64,000 bases of DNA from Lucinisca nassula (lineage: Eukaryota > Mollusca > Bivalvia > Lucinida > Lucinidae): positions 49,203,143 to 49,267,142 of the forward strand of contig OY757026.1 of the NCBI GenBank assembly GCA_963580285.1, given 5' to 3'. The notes beneath the pieces are model-generated. The model did no database searches. It saw nothing but the letters and a program-made list of their open reading frames with translations, and had not been told where the DNA came from. Positions 1 to 9,671 of this stretch are shown here, in pieces. Each line of letters starts with the position of its first letter. Within the stretch, counting starts at the first letter, position 1. The position numbers and the translations under genes are program-made.

Positions 1-75
1 GGAGAGTTTGCATGGGAATACCAATACCTTATTTTCCTTATTTTTGGTCTCAAACATAGGATGTGGGTGACTACA
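1..75. mobile_element. H-family hairpin MITE, truncated half
   Basis: The stretch TTATTTTCCTTATTT followed by CAAACATAGGATGTGGGTG matches the left flank and first stem bases of the H hairpin elements seen elsewhere in the window (for example 10000-10060). The second stem half is missing, so this is a broken copy cut by the window edge or by later change. Positions 76-334 show nothing I recognise. Confidence 0.4.
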
Positions 76-334
76 CCTTAGCGGGCGGGCAAGATTTTTC
101 AAATGCTGTCTTCCTCTCTAATATTAAAGGGTATAATTTCAAATGGCATGCAATTCATCTGTCCTTTACTGTACGAATTTACGGTAAAGAAATATGAGGT
201 TTCAAATGTTGGTTTATCCCCTTTAACTGCCAATCAGGACGTTTGCCGGCGTCAGTTTCAAATATATTTTATTTTCTTTCTTTTTATAACTATTTCTCAG
301 AGAAAATAAGTTATAAACGTTGCATGTGAACAGT

Positions 335-458
335 CTGTTTGGGCAGCAGGGCTCGAGAAGTCATTTCATCCCAATATCCGGTGAGTCTACGAAATTGGAA
401 GAGCGTCTCAAAAAGACCTAACTAGTGTTGGGAGGTTAAAGCTCAACCGAAACAAACA
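335..458 (+). mobile_element. SINE A, diverged 3' half
   Basis: Contains the SINE A landmarks in order: a GGGCAGCAGGGCTCGAGA block, TCATTTCATC, the AAATTGGAAG block, GTCTCAAAAAGACC, GTGTTGGGAGGTTAAAG and a CAAACAAAAC tail. The 5' half is absent. It is more diverged than most other copies, so probably an old insertion. Confidence 0.55.
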
Positions 459-683
459 AAACACCATAGAACTGAAATATGTGAAGTTTTCATTTTTATT
501 TTATTTTATTTTATGATTATTATTTTTTTGTGTGTGTGAGGGCGGGGGAGGGGTAGACTAGCTACTTTACGCTTCATCAGCACACCTAAACGACTATGAA
601 ATATATATAATGTATGTACAGTATGACAAAAGCCTGCTCAGGAAGAAGGTGACCTGGCCCCCAGGTTTAGGTTTTAAAACTTT

Positions 684-912
684 TTTATGCTCAACTCAGC
701 TGAGCATGAAACTTGTGGTGCTCATAAAAATTAAAATACTAAGAAGTTGAGCGATTTTCATTTCTCAGCTAGCAGAGAATGACATGTGTCCTGCTCACAA
801 ATTTTAAAATGCCAACATTGTTGGCATTTTAAAATTTGTTTAAAATGCCAACATTGTTGGCATTTTAAAATTTGTGAGCAGGACCAATTTCATGCTCAGG
901 TGAGATAAAAAA
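684..912. mobile_element. Palindromic MITE-like element with doubled hairpin core
   Basis: Outer ends are inverted (CAGCTGAGCATGAAA near 698-712 against TTTCATGCTCAGGTGAG near 888-904). The core, 788-884, is bounded by GTCCTGCTCAC and its complement GTGAGCAGGAC and holds two successive copies of a palindrome centred on GCCAACATTGTTGGC. No ORF. Terminal inverted repeats plus a palindromic core suggest a non-autonomous DNA element. Confidence 0.6.
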
Positions 913-1012
913 AATATAACCTCGGATCCTGGATAGTGTTGTCTAGGCTATTGATATCCAAAAAGAAACAAACATGCCATGTCGTCCAATCTAAATTTGC
1001 ATTAACATTTTA

Positions 1013-1075
1013 CGAGACTTTAAACCGAGGTCCAGTCTCCGTATGACCTTAGATGTTTTTGGACATAAACCCCAC
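1013..1075 (+). mobile_element. SINE B, 3' fragment
   Basis: Shares with the complete SINE B at 3856-4017 the run of TTTAAACCGAGGTCC, GTCTCCGTATGACCTTAG and a GGACATAAAC-like end. The tRNA-like head is missing. Confidence 0.55.
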
Positions 1076-1104
1076 ACATCACATGACTTAGAAGAACAAA
1101 GCCT

Positions 1105-1640
1105 TCCCAGGCTTTCCTTTTTGCACATGTTCATTGCATGTCTGAACTGTGTTACAAGTTTCAGTGTCCTGCATCAAATACTGTAGGTGGAGTCGTGGGG
1201 ACACGAACAGCACAATATATTTAACATCCTGATATGGCCAAAATAATTGTCGTTCTAGGGGACATAATTCCGCAATTATGCGGGGATTAGAATCCTGTTT
1301 CTTTTATGCACATGTTCAATGCATGTCTGAACTGTGTTGCAAGTTCCAATGCCCTGCATCAAATACTGTAGGAGGAGTTGCGGAGACACGAACTTTACTA
1401 TTTAACCTCCCAGTCTACAAAATGATTAAGTTTTTCAAGGGAACTTAATTCTAAAATAAGGGGCTGGATCGGGATCCTGTTTCCTTTATGCACATGTCCA
1501 ATGTGTCTTAAAAGTGTTGCAAGTTTCAATGCCCTGCATCAAATACTGTAGGAGGAGTTGCGGAGGCAGGAATATTACTACAAAATGTGACGTACCGACG
1601 TACGTACGTACGTACGTACGTATATAATACGGGCAAATCT
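1105..1640 (+). repeat. 184-bp tandem repeat (about 2.6 copies) ending in CGTA microsatellite
   Basis: The block TGCACATG..TGTCTGAACTGTGTT..CAAGTTTCA..CCCTGCATCAAATACTGTAGG recurs with starts at 1122, 1306 and 1489, a period of 183-184 bp. It runs into a (CGTA)n stretch at 1598-1622 and then a small hairpin, GGGCAAATCTATATGCCC. The same order (tandem units, short-motif run, then TATATGCCC) is seen at 23780-24572, so this is probably the end of a related non-coding repetitive element. Confidence 0.65.
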
Positions 1641-2258
1641 ATATGCCCCTCCCCACTTTGTGATTGGGGTATAAAAATGGTGAAATTGAAACACCCCGTA
1701 TCTTATATAAATTGTAGATCCACCGTTTCAGGATGATATAAAGCAAAAGTAGTTCACTGTTTTAAGACTTTAACTAAAATATCCAACTCTTCTCACCTCA
1801 CATTTTATATTCACATGCATCGTTATGTAAGGGTTGATTTTAGTCATCCCGTATCAATTCAAAACACATATTTTTAGTAAAAAGAAAAATAAGAGTTGAC
1901 TGCCTTCTCCCTTTTTATACGTAGATTAATATCTGTTTTATAATATATTTTACGAAGATCGCGTATGAGAAGGTGATGGTGAAAAATGTTACCACATACG
2001 TATATCAACGGGATATAACTATCAATCAAAAACGAACTATACTGACTTTAATAAACCACGACAGAAGAACCTCCCAGGAAACCCTTTAGGGGACAAAATG
2101 ATTCGGACACATTGCAATTTTGATATTCGACCATAAAGCGATATTTCAACCCTATAATGCGTATGAACGAAGAAATCCATACTTAAACCCCGAGAAAACA
2201 CCCTATTTTCAATGTTTATTGTTTAAAAAGCCCCGAGGAACCAAAGACCATGATTAAA
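1641..2258. other. No gene recognised
   Basis: AT-rich sequence with stops in all frames. Only a short fragment resembling other CACCCCGTAT repeat pieces (near 1693) stands out. Confidence 0.5.
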
Positions 2259-2259
2259 G

Positions 2260-2395
2260 TTATTATCTTGTACAAACAAGCTAATAAGTTGTGTTCACAA
2301 AATATAATGCTGTCCGCACAAGATCTTGTGCGCTCGAGATATTAAGTTGTGCGTAGAAGATATTATCTTGTTCGCACATCGCATGTCCCTTCTAG
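2260..2395. repeat. Degenerate ATCTTGTGCG/CGCACAAGAT palindromic repeat, small copy
   Basis: Repeated motifs such as TTATCTTGT, GCACAAGATCTTGTGC and AAGTTGTGCG in alternating orientation, closing with CATGTCCCTTCTAGG. The larger array at 15610-16045 has the same motifs and a matching flank, CTTGTCCCTTCCAGG, so both are copies of one dispersed element. Confidence 0.5.
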
Positions 2396-2694
2396 GCATT
2401 AGTATCCATACAACTTCTACCCGCATGATATTTCAGTCTGGTAAGAGACGTAAAAGCTCGCACATATGTCTGCTAACTTCGGAACAGAACTGCAGTTAAA
2501 CAATGAAAAGAAAAGAAAAAAAAAAAACATGTGTTCTGTGTTCTTACGCATTTAATTAATAATACCTTAGTCTATAAATAGGTTAATTGGATTTCTTTCA
2601 AATCAGTAATAGTAACTTGGTCTATGCTTATAACAATTTTGGGTCAATGTTTATTTTAACCTTAAAAATGTGTTGCTTTAAGCAATTAGTGTAT

Positions 2695-3092
2695 ATCTTG
2701 ATCAAATGCCGCGTTCTGTGGCGTCTGGTCTTGGTCTACATTTTTTGCCAAGCCAAACCTTTGATTCCAATATAACTATCTTACGCAACACTCTGATCTC
2801 ACTGCGAATATTTTCGATAAAATAATTATTCCGACAAGACTGTGATAGCCACGTGTACTTTAGCACGGAAAAGCTTTTCGGCTTAGCAACTTAGGGTCGA
2901 TTGACAATCCAATCGACCTAAAACAAGCCGTGTTATGTGTTCCACTATGACGTCAGATGGCTGCGTACATGTAAGAGAGTTATCTGTAAAATCTGGACTG
3001 GAATCATGTGTTTGGTTTAGCAAACATTGTAGACCAGATCAGACATCACATAATGTGGCGTCTGATCAGGGTCTATACTGTCTGCATTAGGA
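2695..3092. mobile_element. P-family element with a hairpin at each end
   Basis: The left end (2702-2750) has GCCGCGTTCTGTGGCGTCTGG..TTGGTCTACA, half of the P palindrome. The right end (3017-3090) is a full P palindrome: GCAAACATTGTAGACC and GATCAGACATC facing GGCGTCTGATC and GGTCTATACTGTCTGC. The body between them (2760-2960) resembles the sequence next to the P hairpin at 27561-27820 (ACTCTGATCTCA, CACGTG.ACTTTAGCA, GGGTCGATTGACAA.CAATCGACC). No coding capacity. Confidence 0.5.
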
Positions 3093-3380
3093 ACAAGAAC
3101 CGAAGGGTATACCGTAAAAGTCCAAGTCCACGGCCATTTTACACAACCAGCGCTCTGAGTCAATCGGTCAAACAGTGCTGCCAATGCTTTGATTTCTTTA
3201 CCCTCAAATCCGCCCACCCGTGAGATTCACGAGTGCACTCTTCCATCAATGAAGTTGGATGGGTACGCCCATTTTATGGTACGCAATATATATCCCGATT
3301 AGATTGCTCAGAGCCATCACGTCAGGATTTACACTGTTTGCATAAGTATCTGGACCGTGTTTCAGGGTTGTAAGGGATTA

Positions 3381-3617
3381 CTTTTTTTTTTTTTTTTGGT
3401 TTGGGTTTTACGGCCCTTTCAAGATTATTTCACTCATATCGAGCCGATCGTTAATCAGAGGTGGGCGAAAACCGGAGTACCCGGAGAAAAACCACCTGAC
3501 CTTCCGTTGCAGAACTTGGCGTCTCACACGTGGCCCGAGCGAGGCTCGAACCTACGGCGGTGAGAGACCTACTGACTAAGAGTCAGCGCTCTTATCCACT
3601 AGGCCACGGAGGCCCGT
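3381..3617 (-). mobile_element. SINE C (tRNA-derived, poly-A tail), near complete
   Basis: Read on the minus strand it starts CGGGCCTCCGTGGCCTAGTGG, a box-A-like tRNA start, and has a box B match in GGTTCGAGCC. The body holds AACGGAAGGTCAGGTGG and CGCCCACCTCTGATTAACG, then the end AGGGCCGTAAAACCC and about 15 A (the T run at 3382-3397). Copies at 8125-8341 and 9087-9308 share the whole body. The head folds from a real tRNA ancestor, but an aberrant arm and the attached body rule out a working tRNA gene. Confidence 0.7.
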
Positions 3618-3855
3618 AGGGAAAACTTTTCTTGCTGTTCCGAGAGGCAAGATATAACATGGACTGGAATCAAAACGGATAATTTAAAACGGAAGATTGT
3701 ATATTCTGTGTAGGCATATTGTCATCGATTTCAAACAACCATAGACATACCGTCATCTATTTCAAAAACTGAATTTTAATTTTTAGACCATTCCAAAATG
3801 AAATTCCAGGACTGTACTAACTGCAATCAAAACAATCATTAATAAATAGAAGTGA

Positions 3856-4017
3856 GTGAGTGTTTGAGTTTTACGTCCCACCAACAGCTAAGGTCATACG
3901 GAGACGGGACCTCGGTTTTAAACACTCATTCGAAAGTCTGGAGAAGCCCGGGATGGATCCTGCGATCCCTGGTTTACAAGGCGAGAAGCGTAACCACTGC
4001 ACCACGGAGGCTTCTAT
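3856..4017 (-). mobile_element. SINE B (tRNA-derived), complete with 13-bp target-site duplication
   Basis: Flanked by a perfect direct repeat, TAAATAGAAGTGA (3843-3855 and 4018-4030), which fixes the ends. On the minus strand it opens with GCCTCCGTGGTGCAGTGG, a tRNA-like start with box A, and a decayed box B (GGATCCATCCC). It continues through ACCGAGGTCCCGTCTCCG, TATGACCTTAGCTGTTGG and GGGACGTAAAACTCAAAC and ends in an ACTC-type tail. Length 162 bp. The anticodon-loop region reads CTTGTAA. Moved by target-primed reverse transcription, so it depends on a LINE not found in this window. Confidence 0.8.
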
Positions 4018-4026
4018 TAAATAGAA

Positions 4027-4205
4027 GTGAAGGCAGTGATCAGGAATCGATGCAATTAACCCACAGATCCCTTGAAAAATAAAAAAAAAAACATGAAATA
4101 ACTAGACCCTAATGGAAACACCAATAGCGGAAAGCCAAAAGGACAGTCACTTTCCCACAAAATAGCCAATTGGCTAACAAAAAAAAAAAAAAAAAAAAAA
4201 TGCAT
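4027..4205. repeat. Dispersed repeat fragment ending in a long A run
   Basis: GGCAGTGATCAGGAATCGAT recurs at 49577-49600, and AGCCAAAAGGACAGTCACTT at 28266-28290 and 49980-50000 in diverged form. The fragment ends in about 20 A (4180-4200), which suggests a retroposed 3' end. Family not recognised. Confidence 0.3.
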
Positions 4206-4244
4206 GCAAAACACACACTCAAAGACAAACCATAACAAAAAGTA

Positions 4245-4350
4245 AACCGCGACAGAAGAACCGCATCGGAACGGTCAGTGAACAGAATGCCACTGCGGGG
4301 CTTAAATGCCGCAATCCTCGCCGTCACTTCTGTCATGGTTTATGCTTTGG
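4245..4350 (+). repeat. Repeat F fragment
   Basis: Contains CAGAAGAACCGCATCGGAAC and GCCGCAATCCTCGCCGTCAC..TGTCATGGTTTA. Diverged matches occur at 11468-11560 and 51045-51200, so this is a dispersed repeat and not a conserved exon. Confidence 0.35.
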
Positions 4351-4409
4351 TCAAAATCCCTTCCGATTAGGCGTAGGATGTACACACGGATTGATTTTTA
4401 GCCATTTTG

Positions 4410-5310
4410 GCCTGGTCCCCGGCCGGACTCCAGACATGGCCGGCCGGTGGCGGGGCTCTCAGGCAGTATCGGAGAGGTGCCCGAAGAGTTTTAACTCGAA
4501 GTTAAAATTTCTCCGGTGTCCCGTACATTTTCATAATTGGCCACATATCCTTCACACATCGTTTAAGTATCGTCCGATATCCGGTCGGGAATCGAGGGGT
4601 AATCGGCCGGTGTATGTAGCCTCAGAGGAGAAATTTTTGGGACCGGACATGGGCCGATATCCGGCCGATGTCTGTTTACACATTGGAAAGTAACCCATCG
4701 ATGTCCGATCGGCTTGAACCGGTGTGGACCAGATATGTTACAAACATCGTCCGGTCACCGGCCGGCTAGAACCGGACATCGGGCGGAATATATAAGCCCC
4801 CATCAGTCGCCGTGTACATCATTATAGCGCGTTTCCATCACACCGCCCGGCAATCGCCCGACATTCGGCCAGGCCTGGTACAAGCATCGTTCGTTGTCCG
4901 TAGGATACTCGGGCGATATTCGTACGATGTCCGGTGAATAGGCCGGTTATCACTCGGACATCATAGGATAATCTGCCGATTAGTATTAGATGTTCGGTCG
5001 GTATTCACTGCCTCGCCGGCCCCCAAAAGATTTCTCTTTGGAAACAGATGCCGTACGATTACGAGGCGGTTTTCGGACGGCCTCCGCACGGCCTCCGGAC
5101 GGTGCCATTTATGTAAATGATGCGTGACAAAGTTTTTGACCGGTGTTGTCCGATGTCAGAAAAAAATGCCAAAACCAGCGGTGTACTCACGATTACCCCC
5201 TATTCCCGGATACCGGCCGATCTTTGTGACCACAGCATTAGTCAAATACAGCACAGAACAACTGAAATATTAATCAACGGACGAACTCCGGTTGGCCGGC
5301 TGTGAACAAG
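4410..5310. repeat. GC-rich block of degenerate CCGG/CCGAT units
   Basis: Motifs such as GTCCGGTC, ATATCCGGCCGATGTC, GGCCGGC and ATCGGCCGG recur dozens of times with irregular spacing and in both orientations. The block is much richer in CCGG and CGAT than its flanks. It lies between two repeat-F-like stretches (4245-4350 and 5400-5560), as if inserted in or part of one element. The reading frames (100 and 62 codons) look like by-products of high GC content. Confidence 0.45.
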
Positions 5311-5399
5311 GGCAATCAGCTATCCAAAACCAAAACGACACCAGCGACATACACATGCCCATGAAGTATAAGAACAAAACAGACGCACCGCGGGGCCTT

Positions 5400-5560
5400 A
5401 AATCGATTTTACGCGCCCGCAATGCGATTTAACAATCCGCATGAATGCCACCTAACGCATCAGTGCAACATCTCCGAGAACAACCACAGAGATGAAACAA
5501 CGTTGAGTACTCAACAGCAAGAAGAAACTGAAATGCTGGAGCAAAAGAAAAACTACATTT
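5400..5560 (+). repeat. Repeat F, second fragment
   Basis: The order ATCCGCATGAATG, CGCATCAGTG, TCCGAGAACA, ACTCAACAGCA and TGCTGGAGCAAAAGAAAA is matched at 51095-51210 (GTCCGCATGAAGG, CTCATCAGTG, CCCGAGAACA, CTCCACAGCA, TGCTGGACCAAAAGAAAA). Many indels between the copies argue for a repeat and not a coding exon. Confidence 0.35.
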
Positions 5561-5845
5561 AGACTCCGATGGGCCCGACCAGAGACAGAGCATCAGGCAC
5601 CAACAAGCATTACATAAAATTAAATTCTCTAAAATCTTAAACTAGAAACACTGTAAGACCAGGGTGGGAACTATTCTCACAAAAGCTGGGATCAGTCGCA
5701 ATCGATTACGGCGGTTCATCAGAATCTCCTCTGATCGAATTAAGGGTTCAGCGAATTGGGTTCAAGCTTAGGATCCCTTTTCCAGCCTAAACGCAGGGAC
5801 AATCGACCATCCAGTGCGTTTAGTAATTTGACTTCAAAAGCGGGT

Positions 5846-5927
5846 GAAGAAGAAGAAGAAGAAGAAGAAGAAGAAGAAGAAGAAGAAGAAGAAGAAGAAG
5901 AAGAAGAAAAAGAAGAAGAAGAAGAAG
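5846..5927 (+). repeat. (GAA)n microsatellite
   Basis: About 27 GAA units with one A-rich interruption near 5908. The poly-Glu and poly-Ser frames read from it are artefacts. Long GAA tracts can form triplexes, but no function is implied here. Confidence 0.9.
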
Positions 5928-5989
5928 CACGTTGTGCACTCAATGTTTAAGCCTAATGCTTATAAACGTCGAGAATCTGGACTGAAGAA

Positions 5990-6297
5990 TCGGCCCCGCC
6001 CATAGGGGCGCGAACAAGTATATGGGCTGCATGATGCTTCAACCTAGAGCTTAAACCGACCCGCACACGAGTTGTGGTAAACCGCTTAGAGGAACTAAGC
6101 CTACCCAGGCAAAGCGGTGCGAATCGGCCCGTCCATGCTAATTAACCCTATTGGTTTCATTGGGCGGCAGGGCTTGAGATGTCATTTCATCTCAATGTCA
6201 GGTAAAAATCCCACAAAATGGGGAGCAACGTCTCCAAAATGACCTTTATAGTGTTGACCGAGACGTTAACCTCTAATCAAACAAAACAAATCAAACA
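5990..6297 (+). mobile_element. SINE A, full length, 10-bp target-site duplication
   Basis: Bounded by the direct repeat GACTGAAGAA (5980-5989 and 6298-6307). It begins CGGCCCCGCCCATAGGGGCG and runs through the conserved landmarks: TGCTTCA.CC.AGAGCT, AAACCGCTTAGAGGA, AAGCCTACCCAGGCAAAGCG, GACGGGCCGATTC on the complement, TTTCATTGGGCGGCAGGGC, TTGAGATGTCATTTCATCTC and GTCTCCAAAATGACC. It ends at the AAACAAAACAAATC tail. 308 bp. I see no clear tRNA or 5S head. Its last 60 nt resemble SINE B. Confidence 0.85.
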
Positions 6298-6307
6298 GAC
6301 TGAAGAA

Positions 6308-6686
6308 AAATAACCGTAGAATTACGATGCAGTCTATCATAAATATTTTTTTTTTGTCTCACAAACATACATGTACTTCTCGAATTTTGCGGTATTTTGG
6401 ACAAAGTTCGGAATGCTACTCTCAGGTCATTATTATTTATACACGTAACATAGTTGCAGGTTGGAAGGGGGTCAGATTACGGTAAACGTGGCTTAATTGC
6501 CATTTGGGAGACGTTATCGCTGCGTGAAAACTACATAACCGACAAATATCAGATGTCTAATAAAATCTGAATAGAAGCAAATTTACAGATGCAAACCACT
6601 ACTGTAATATTGTATTTCATATCTCTTCAAATAATTTGTTTCATTTTCTTTCTTTTTTTTTCTTTTTTTTTCTTTTCACGATATAG
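6308..6686. other. No gene recognised; pyrimidine-rich run at the end
   Basis: AT-rich with no open frame of note. 6640-6677 is an almost pure T run with scattered C. Confidence 0.5.
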
Positions 6687-6765
6687 ACTTTAGGTGTGCC
6701 TTTGTTCATGCACATGTACCGCCTCGTTGAGGCGGTTCTAATGACTACCCACGCACTAAATATTA
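6687..6765. mobile_element. H hairpin, degenerate copy
   Basis: The core ACCGCCTCGTTGAGGCGGTT, followed by CTAATGACTACCCACGC, is the centre and right stem of the H palindrome. The left stem is partly lost. Confidence 0.4.
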
Positions 6766-6866
6766 AGACGGAAACCATTGTACTCATTAAAACAGACATT
6801 TCCCTATAGAAGGTGAGCTTACAAGAATGCTCATTATATGGACTTGTAAACATGATGAAAGTTTTG

Positions 6867-7148
6867 GTCGGGTTCGATCCCGGGCCGCGACATACCAAAG
6901 TCGTTAAAAATGGTACTAGCTGCTCCTCGCTTGGCACTCAGATTTACGGGGTAGAGCTAGGACTGGTCGACCCAGTGTCAGGATAATGTGACTGGGTGTG
7001 GTATCATGTAATGTGTCTGGGACATGATACTTCAGTGAGGCAGCACTATAAAAGTGAGCATTGAGCTTCCTGTCGCAACCAGACACCGTCGTGATATGAC
7101 TGAAAAATTGTTGAAAGCGACGTTAAACCCGAATTCACACACACACGC
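6867..7148 (+). mobile_element. SINE D (tRNA-derived, 5'-truncated) with target-site duplication
   Basis: The flanking repeats ATGAAAGTTTTG (6855-6866) and ATGAAAGTTTTTG (7149-7161) define the insert. It starts inside the tRNA-like part: the box B GGTTCGATCCC is at 6870-6880. It continues through TGACTGGGTGTGG, GAGGCAGCACTATAAA, TTCCTGTCGCAACCAGACACC and TTGAAAGCGACGTTAAACCC, and ends in a CACACA run. The style resembles mollusc MetaSINE-type elements described in the literature; that assignment is from memory and needs a database check. Confidence 0.75.
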
Positions 7149-7164
7149 ATGAAAGTTTTTGTCT

Positions 7165-7725
7165 TCAAAACACGCCTATTCAAATATATTGTTTGGTTGT
7201 TTGTTTGATTTGAGGTTTAACGTCCCCGTCAACACAGTATAGGTCATTTTGGAGACGTTGCTTCCAATTTTGTGCGCCATTTATCCGACATTGAGATGAA
7301 ATGATATCCTGTCGCCCAATGAAACCAGTAGGGTTTATAAGCATGGACAGACAGACTCACACCGCTTTGCCTGGGCAGGCTTAGATCGTCAAAGCGGTTT
7401 ACCAGTACTCGTGTGCGGTCGGTTTCAGCTCTGCGTGGAAGCATCATGGCACCCTTCTATTTCTTCAAGCCCCGATGGGCGGGGGCCTTCAAATATATTG
7501 AGATTTTAATACCAAATCTTAAAATTTCCAAATACAAAATTCTGATATTTTTCACATTTGTGCTAAAACAGACATTGTGGGTACTCTTTAGAACTGCCGT
7601 GCCAAGGCGGTTCCAATGAGTACCAATATTCTATGTTTTGAGCGCATATAAGAAAAATAATGTACACTACATAAAAGTGGGGTTTAAGGGGCCCAACATT
7701 ATATAGGCTTGTTTGGGATGAATGT
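7165..7725. mobile_element. H1 MITE split by a SINE A insertion
   Basis: Left end TCAAAACACGCCTATTCAAA and right end ATATAGGCTTGTTTGGGATG match the H1 terminal repeat (CGAAAACACGCCTATA and its complement). The interior has a decayed stem: GTGGGTACTCTTTAGAACTG facing GGCGGTTCCAATGAGTACC. SINE A at 7192-7487 sits inside. Removing it and one duplication copy leaves about 250 bp, the usual H1 size. Confidence 0.65.
7192..7487 (-). mobile_element. SINE A, full length, 13-bp target-site duplication
   Basis: Flanked by TTCAAATATATTG at 7179-7191 and 7488-7500, both lying within the H1 MITE. On the minus strand it begins GGCCCCCGCCCATCGGGGC and ends AAATCAAACAAACAACC. This insertion is therefore younger than its host MITE. 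Confidence 0.85.
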
Positions 7726-7727
7726 CA

Positions 7728-8124
7728 TTTTTCAGGCGAAAAGTCGTGACGTTTTAATGTTTCTGAGGGTTACGAGCATATCATTAATTTCAGACACTGT
7801 TACCCTTTTAAGGCTCTGAAAAAGACACACATCTAGCCACGGACCTAATTTACATTTACTTGGTCCCAGATCTAGCGAAAAATTGTGATTAGTGTCTTAG
7901 TTTAATTAACTGACAGCCACAGTTACTATTTTGAGCAGAAATGTGGAAATACCTGGTAAACACAATCTTTTCTGTTGAAAGTGAGGTTTACTCGGTTTAC
8001 CCACAGTCTGTGACTCGGAGCAAAAGCACAGTCAACACTGTAGATCTTTGTAAGCCACGCTATTCCCTGTATAATGGTAATTATTCGTTAGAATCGCTTG
8101 TTATAAACGGTCTTGTAATCCCCA
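7728..8124. other. No gene recognised
   Basis: AT-rich, with no repeat family I can name. Confidence 0.5.
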
Positions 8125-8341
8125 CTTTTTGCGTTGGTTTTACGGCCCGTTCAAGATATTTTCACTTATTTCGAGCTGATTGTTAATCAGAAGTGGGTGA
8201 AAACGGTAGTACCCGGAGAAACACCACCTGACCTTCCGTTGCAGAACTTCGCATTTCCACCCGAGTAGGCTCGAACCACAGCGGTGAGAGACTTCATGAT
8301 TAAGAGTCAGCGCTCTTAACAAATAGGCCATGGAGGCCCGT
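8125..8341 (-). mobile_element. SINE C, near complete
   Basis: Minus-strand start ACGGGCCTCCATGGCC, box B near GGTTCGAGCC, body AACGGAAGGTCAGGTGG and end ACGGGCCGTAAAACC. Flanks TTGTAATCCCCAC and TTGTAAACTCCAC (left 8113, right 8342) form a probable imperfect target-site duplication. Confidence 0.7.
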
Positions 8342-8755
8342 TGTAAACTCCACTTTAAATACAAAGAGGGTTACGTAGGAAAACCTTATTTTCCTGATTA
8401 GGATATGGATATTTCAAACGAGCACCCATATACTTGTTACATTTTACTCACTGAGTTTGTTGTGTATTATTTATTTTTATTTTTTCATCATGTAAGAGCC
8501 ACCGAATTTTTTATCTTTAGTGGCGGTTTGTACGCCCCACCTTTCTGGTTTAAGGCGAAGGCGTATTCAAAGATGTAAATACAAGTTCTTTTGCACCATC
8601 AGTTTGGTGGATATAGATTGTCATGTCGATTTTACTTTCTATATACAATAATTTGTATGCGTCATTTATTACATAAATGACATACTTACGAAAATATAAT
8701 GAAACTACCCAATGTACTTGTAAACCTCAACGCAAGGCACACATCTGTCATAACG
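8342..8755. other. No gene recognised
   Basis: AT-rich spacer. 8520-8580 has a short GC-richer patch with no match I know. Confidence 0.5.
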
Positions 8756-9057
8756 TTTGTTTGATTTGAGGTTTAATGTTCCCGTCAACACTGTAAAGGT
8801 CATTTTGGAGACGTTGCTTCCAATTGTTTGGGACTTTTACCCGACATTGAGATGAAATGACATCTCAAGCCCTGTCGCCCAATGAAACCAATAGGGTTTA
8901 TTAGCATGGACGGTCCCGCCTCGCACCGCGGTTCCTTGGCAGGCTTAGATCCTCTAAGCGGTTTACCAGTACTAGTGTGCGGGCCGGATCGATTCAGCTC
9001 TGCGTGGAAGCATCATGCAGCCCATATATTTCTTCAAGCCCCTGTGGGCGGGGGCCG
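8756..9057 (-). mobile_element. SINE A, full length, 15-bp target-site duplication
   Basis: Perfect flanking repeats ACATCTGTCATAACG at 8741-8755 and 9058-9072. The minus strand runs from GGCCCCCGCCCACAGGGGC to AAACCTCAAATCAAACAAA. The longest clean duplication of the family in this window. Confidence 0.85.
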
Positions 9058-9086
9058 ACATCTGTCATAACGTCACAGTTGATAAT

Positions 9087-9308
9087 GACTCTTAATCATT
9101 AGGACTCTCACCGCTGTGGTTCGAGCCTGGCTCGGGTCACATGTTAGACGCCAAGTTCTGCAACCGAAGGTAATGTGGAGTTTTTCTCCTGGAACTCGGT
9201 TTTTCGCCCACCTCTGAGTAACGATCGGCTCGATGTAAGTTAAATTATCTTGAAAGGGCCGTAAAACAAAAACAATAATAATATTAAACAAAAAAACAAA
9301 AACAAAGA
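9087..9308 (+). mobile_element. SINE C, 5'-truncated
   Basis: Starts inside the tRNA-like head (GACTCTTAATCATTAGGACT), with box B GGTTCGAGCC and the body AAGTTCTGCAACCGAAGGT..CGCCCACCTCTGAGTAACG. It ends AAAGGGCCGTAAAACAAAAA and an A-rich tail to 9308. Confidence 0.65.
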
Positions 9309-9547
9309 AAATAACGCCACTGATAAAGTGATAAATGGGGGACCAAATGGCTTGGTTTTTTGGCAAATTTTGAACCAATAATAATAATGAAAAAAAAAAA
9401 AAAAAAAGGATCAGTATATATTTTGTATAAGTGTATAAGTTGTAGCAGTCTGTAGTAGCTGTATGTTCACCGACGTAGGTCTTGTGTACAGAATTAAAGG
9501 AAATACATAGAAAACGTAGAAATTGTAGTTTTTATGAATCAAAAGCT
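9309..9547. other. No gene recognised; A run
   Basis: Holds an ATAATAATGAAAAAA microsatellite-like run near 9379-9408, otherwise unassigned. Confidence 0.5.
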
Positions 9548-9671
9548 CAGCATGATAACAGGACCGTGTAATGGACACCCCTTTATATCTCATTCTGTAG
9601 TGAAAATTAAGGGGTTTATAGGTATATACATTATGTTTCTTTATCATAAGTTGTGGATACTCGTTATAATC

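Noticed and set aside
3540..3617. Functional tRNA on the minus strand
   Set aside because: It is the head of SINE C, with copies at 8125-8341 and 9087-9308.
4056..4336. Minus-strand frames with hydrophobic Phe runs as membrane proteins
   Set aside because: Read from an A run and repeat fragments; not coding.
5740..5950. Poly-Glu (plus) and poly-Ser (minus) reading frames
   Set aside because: Both are read from the GAA microsatellite; no flanking coding sequence.
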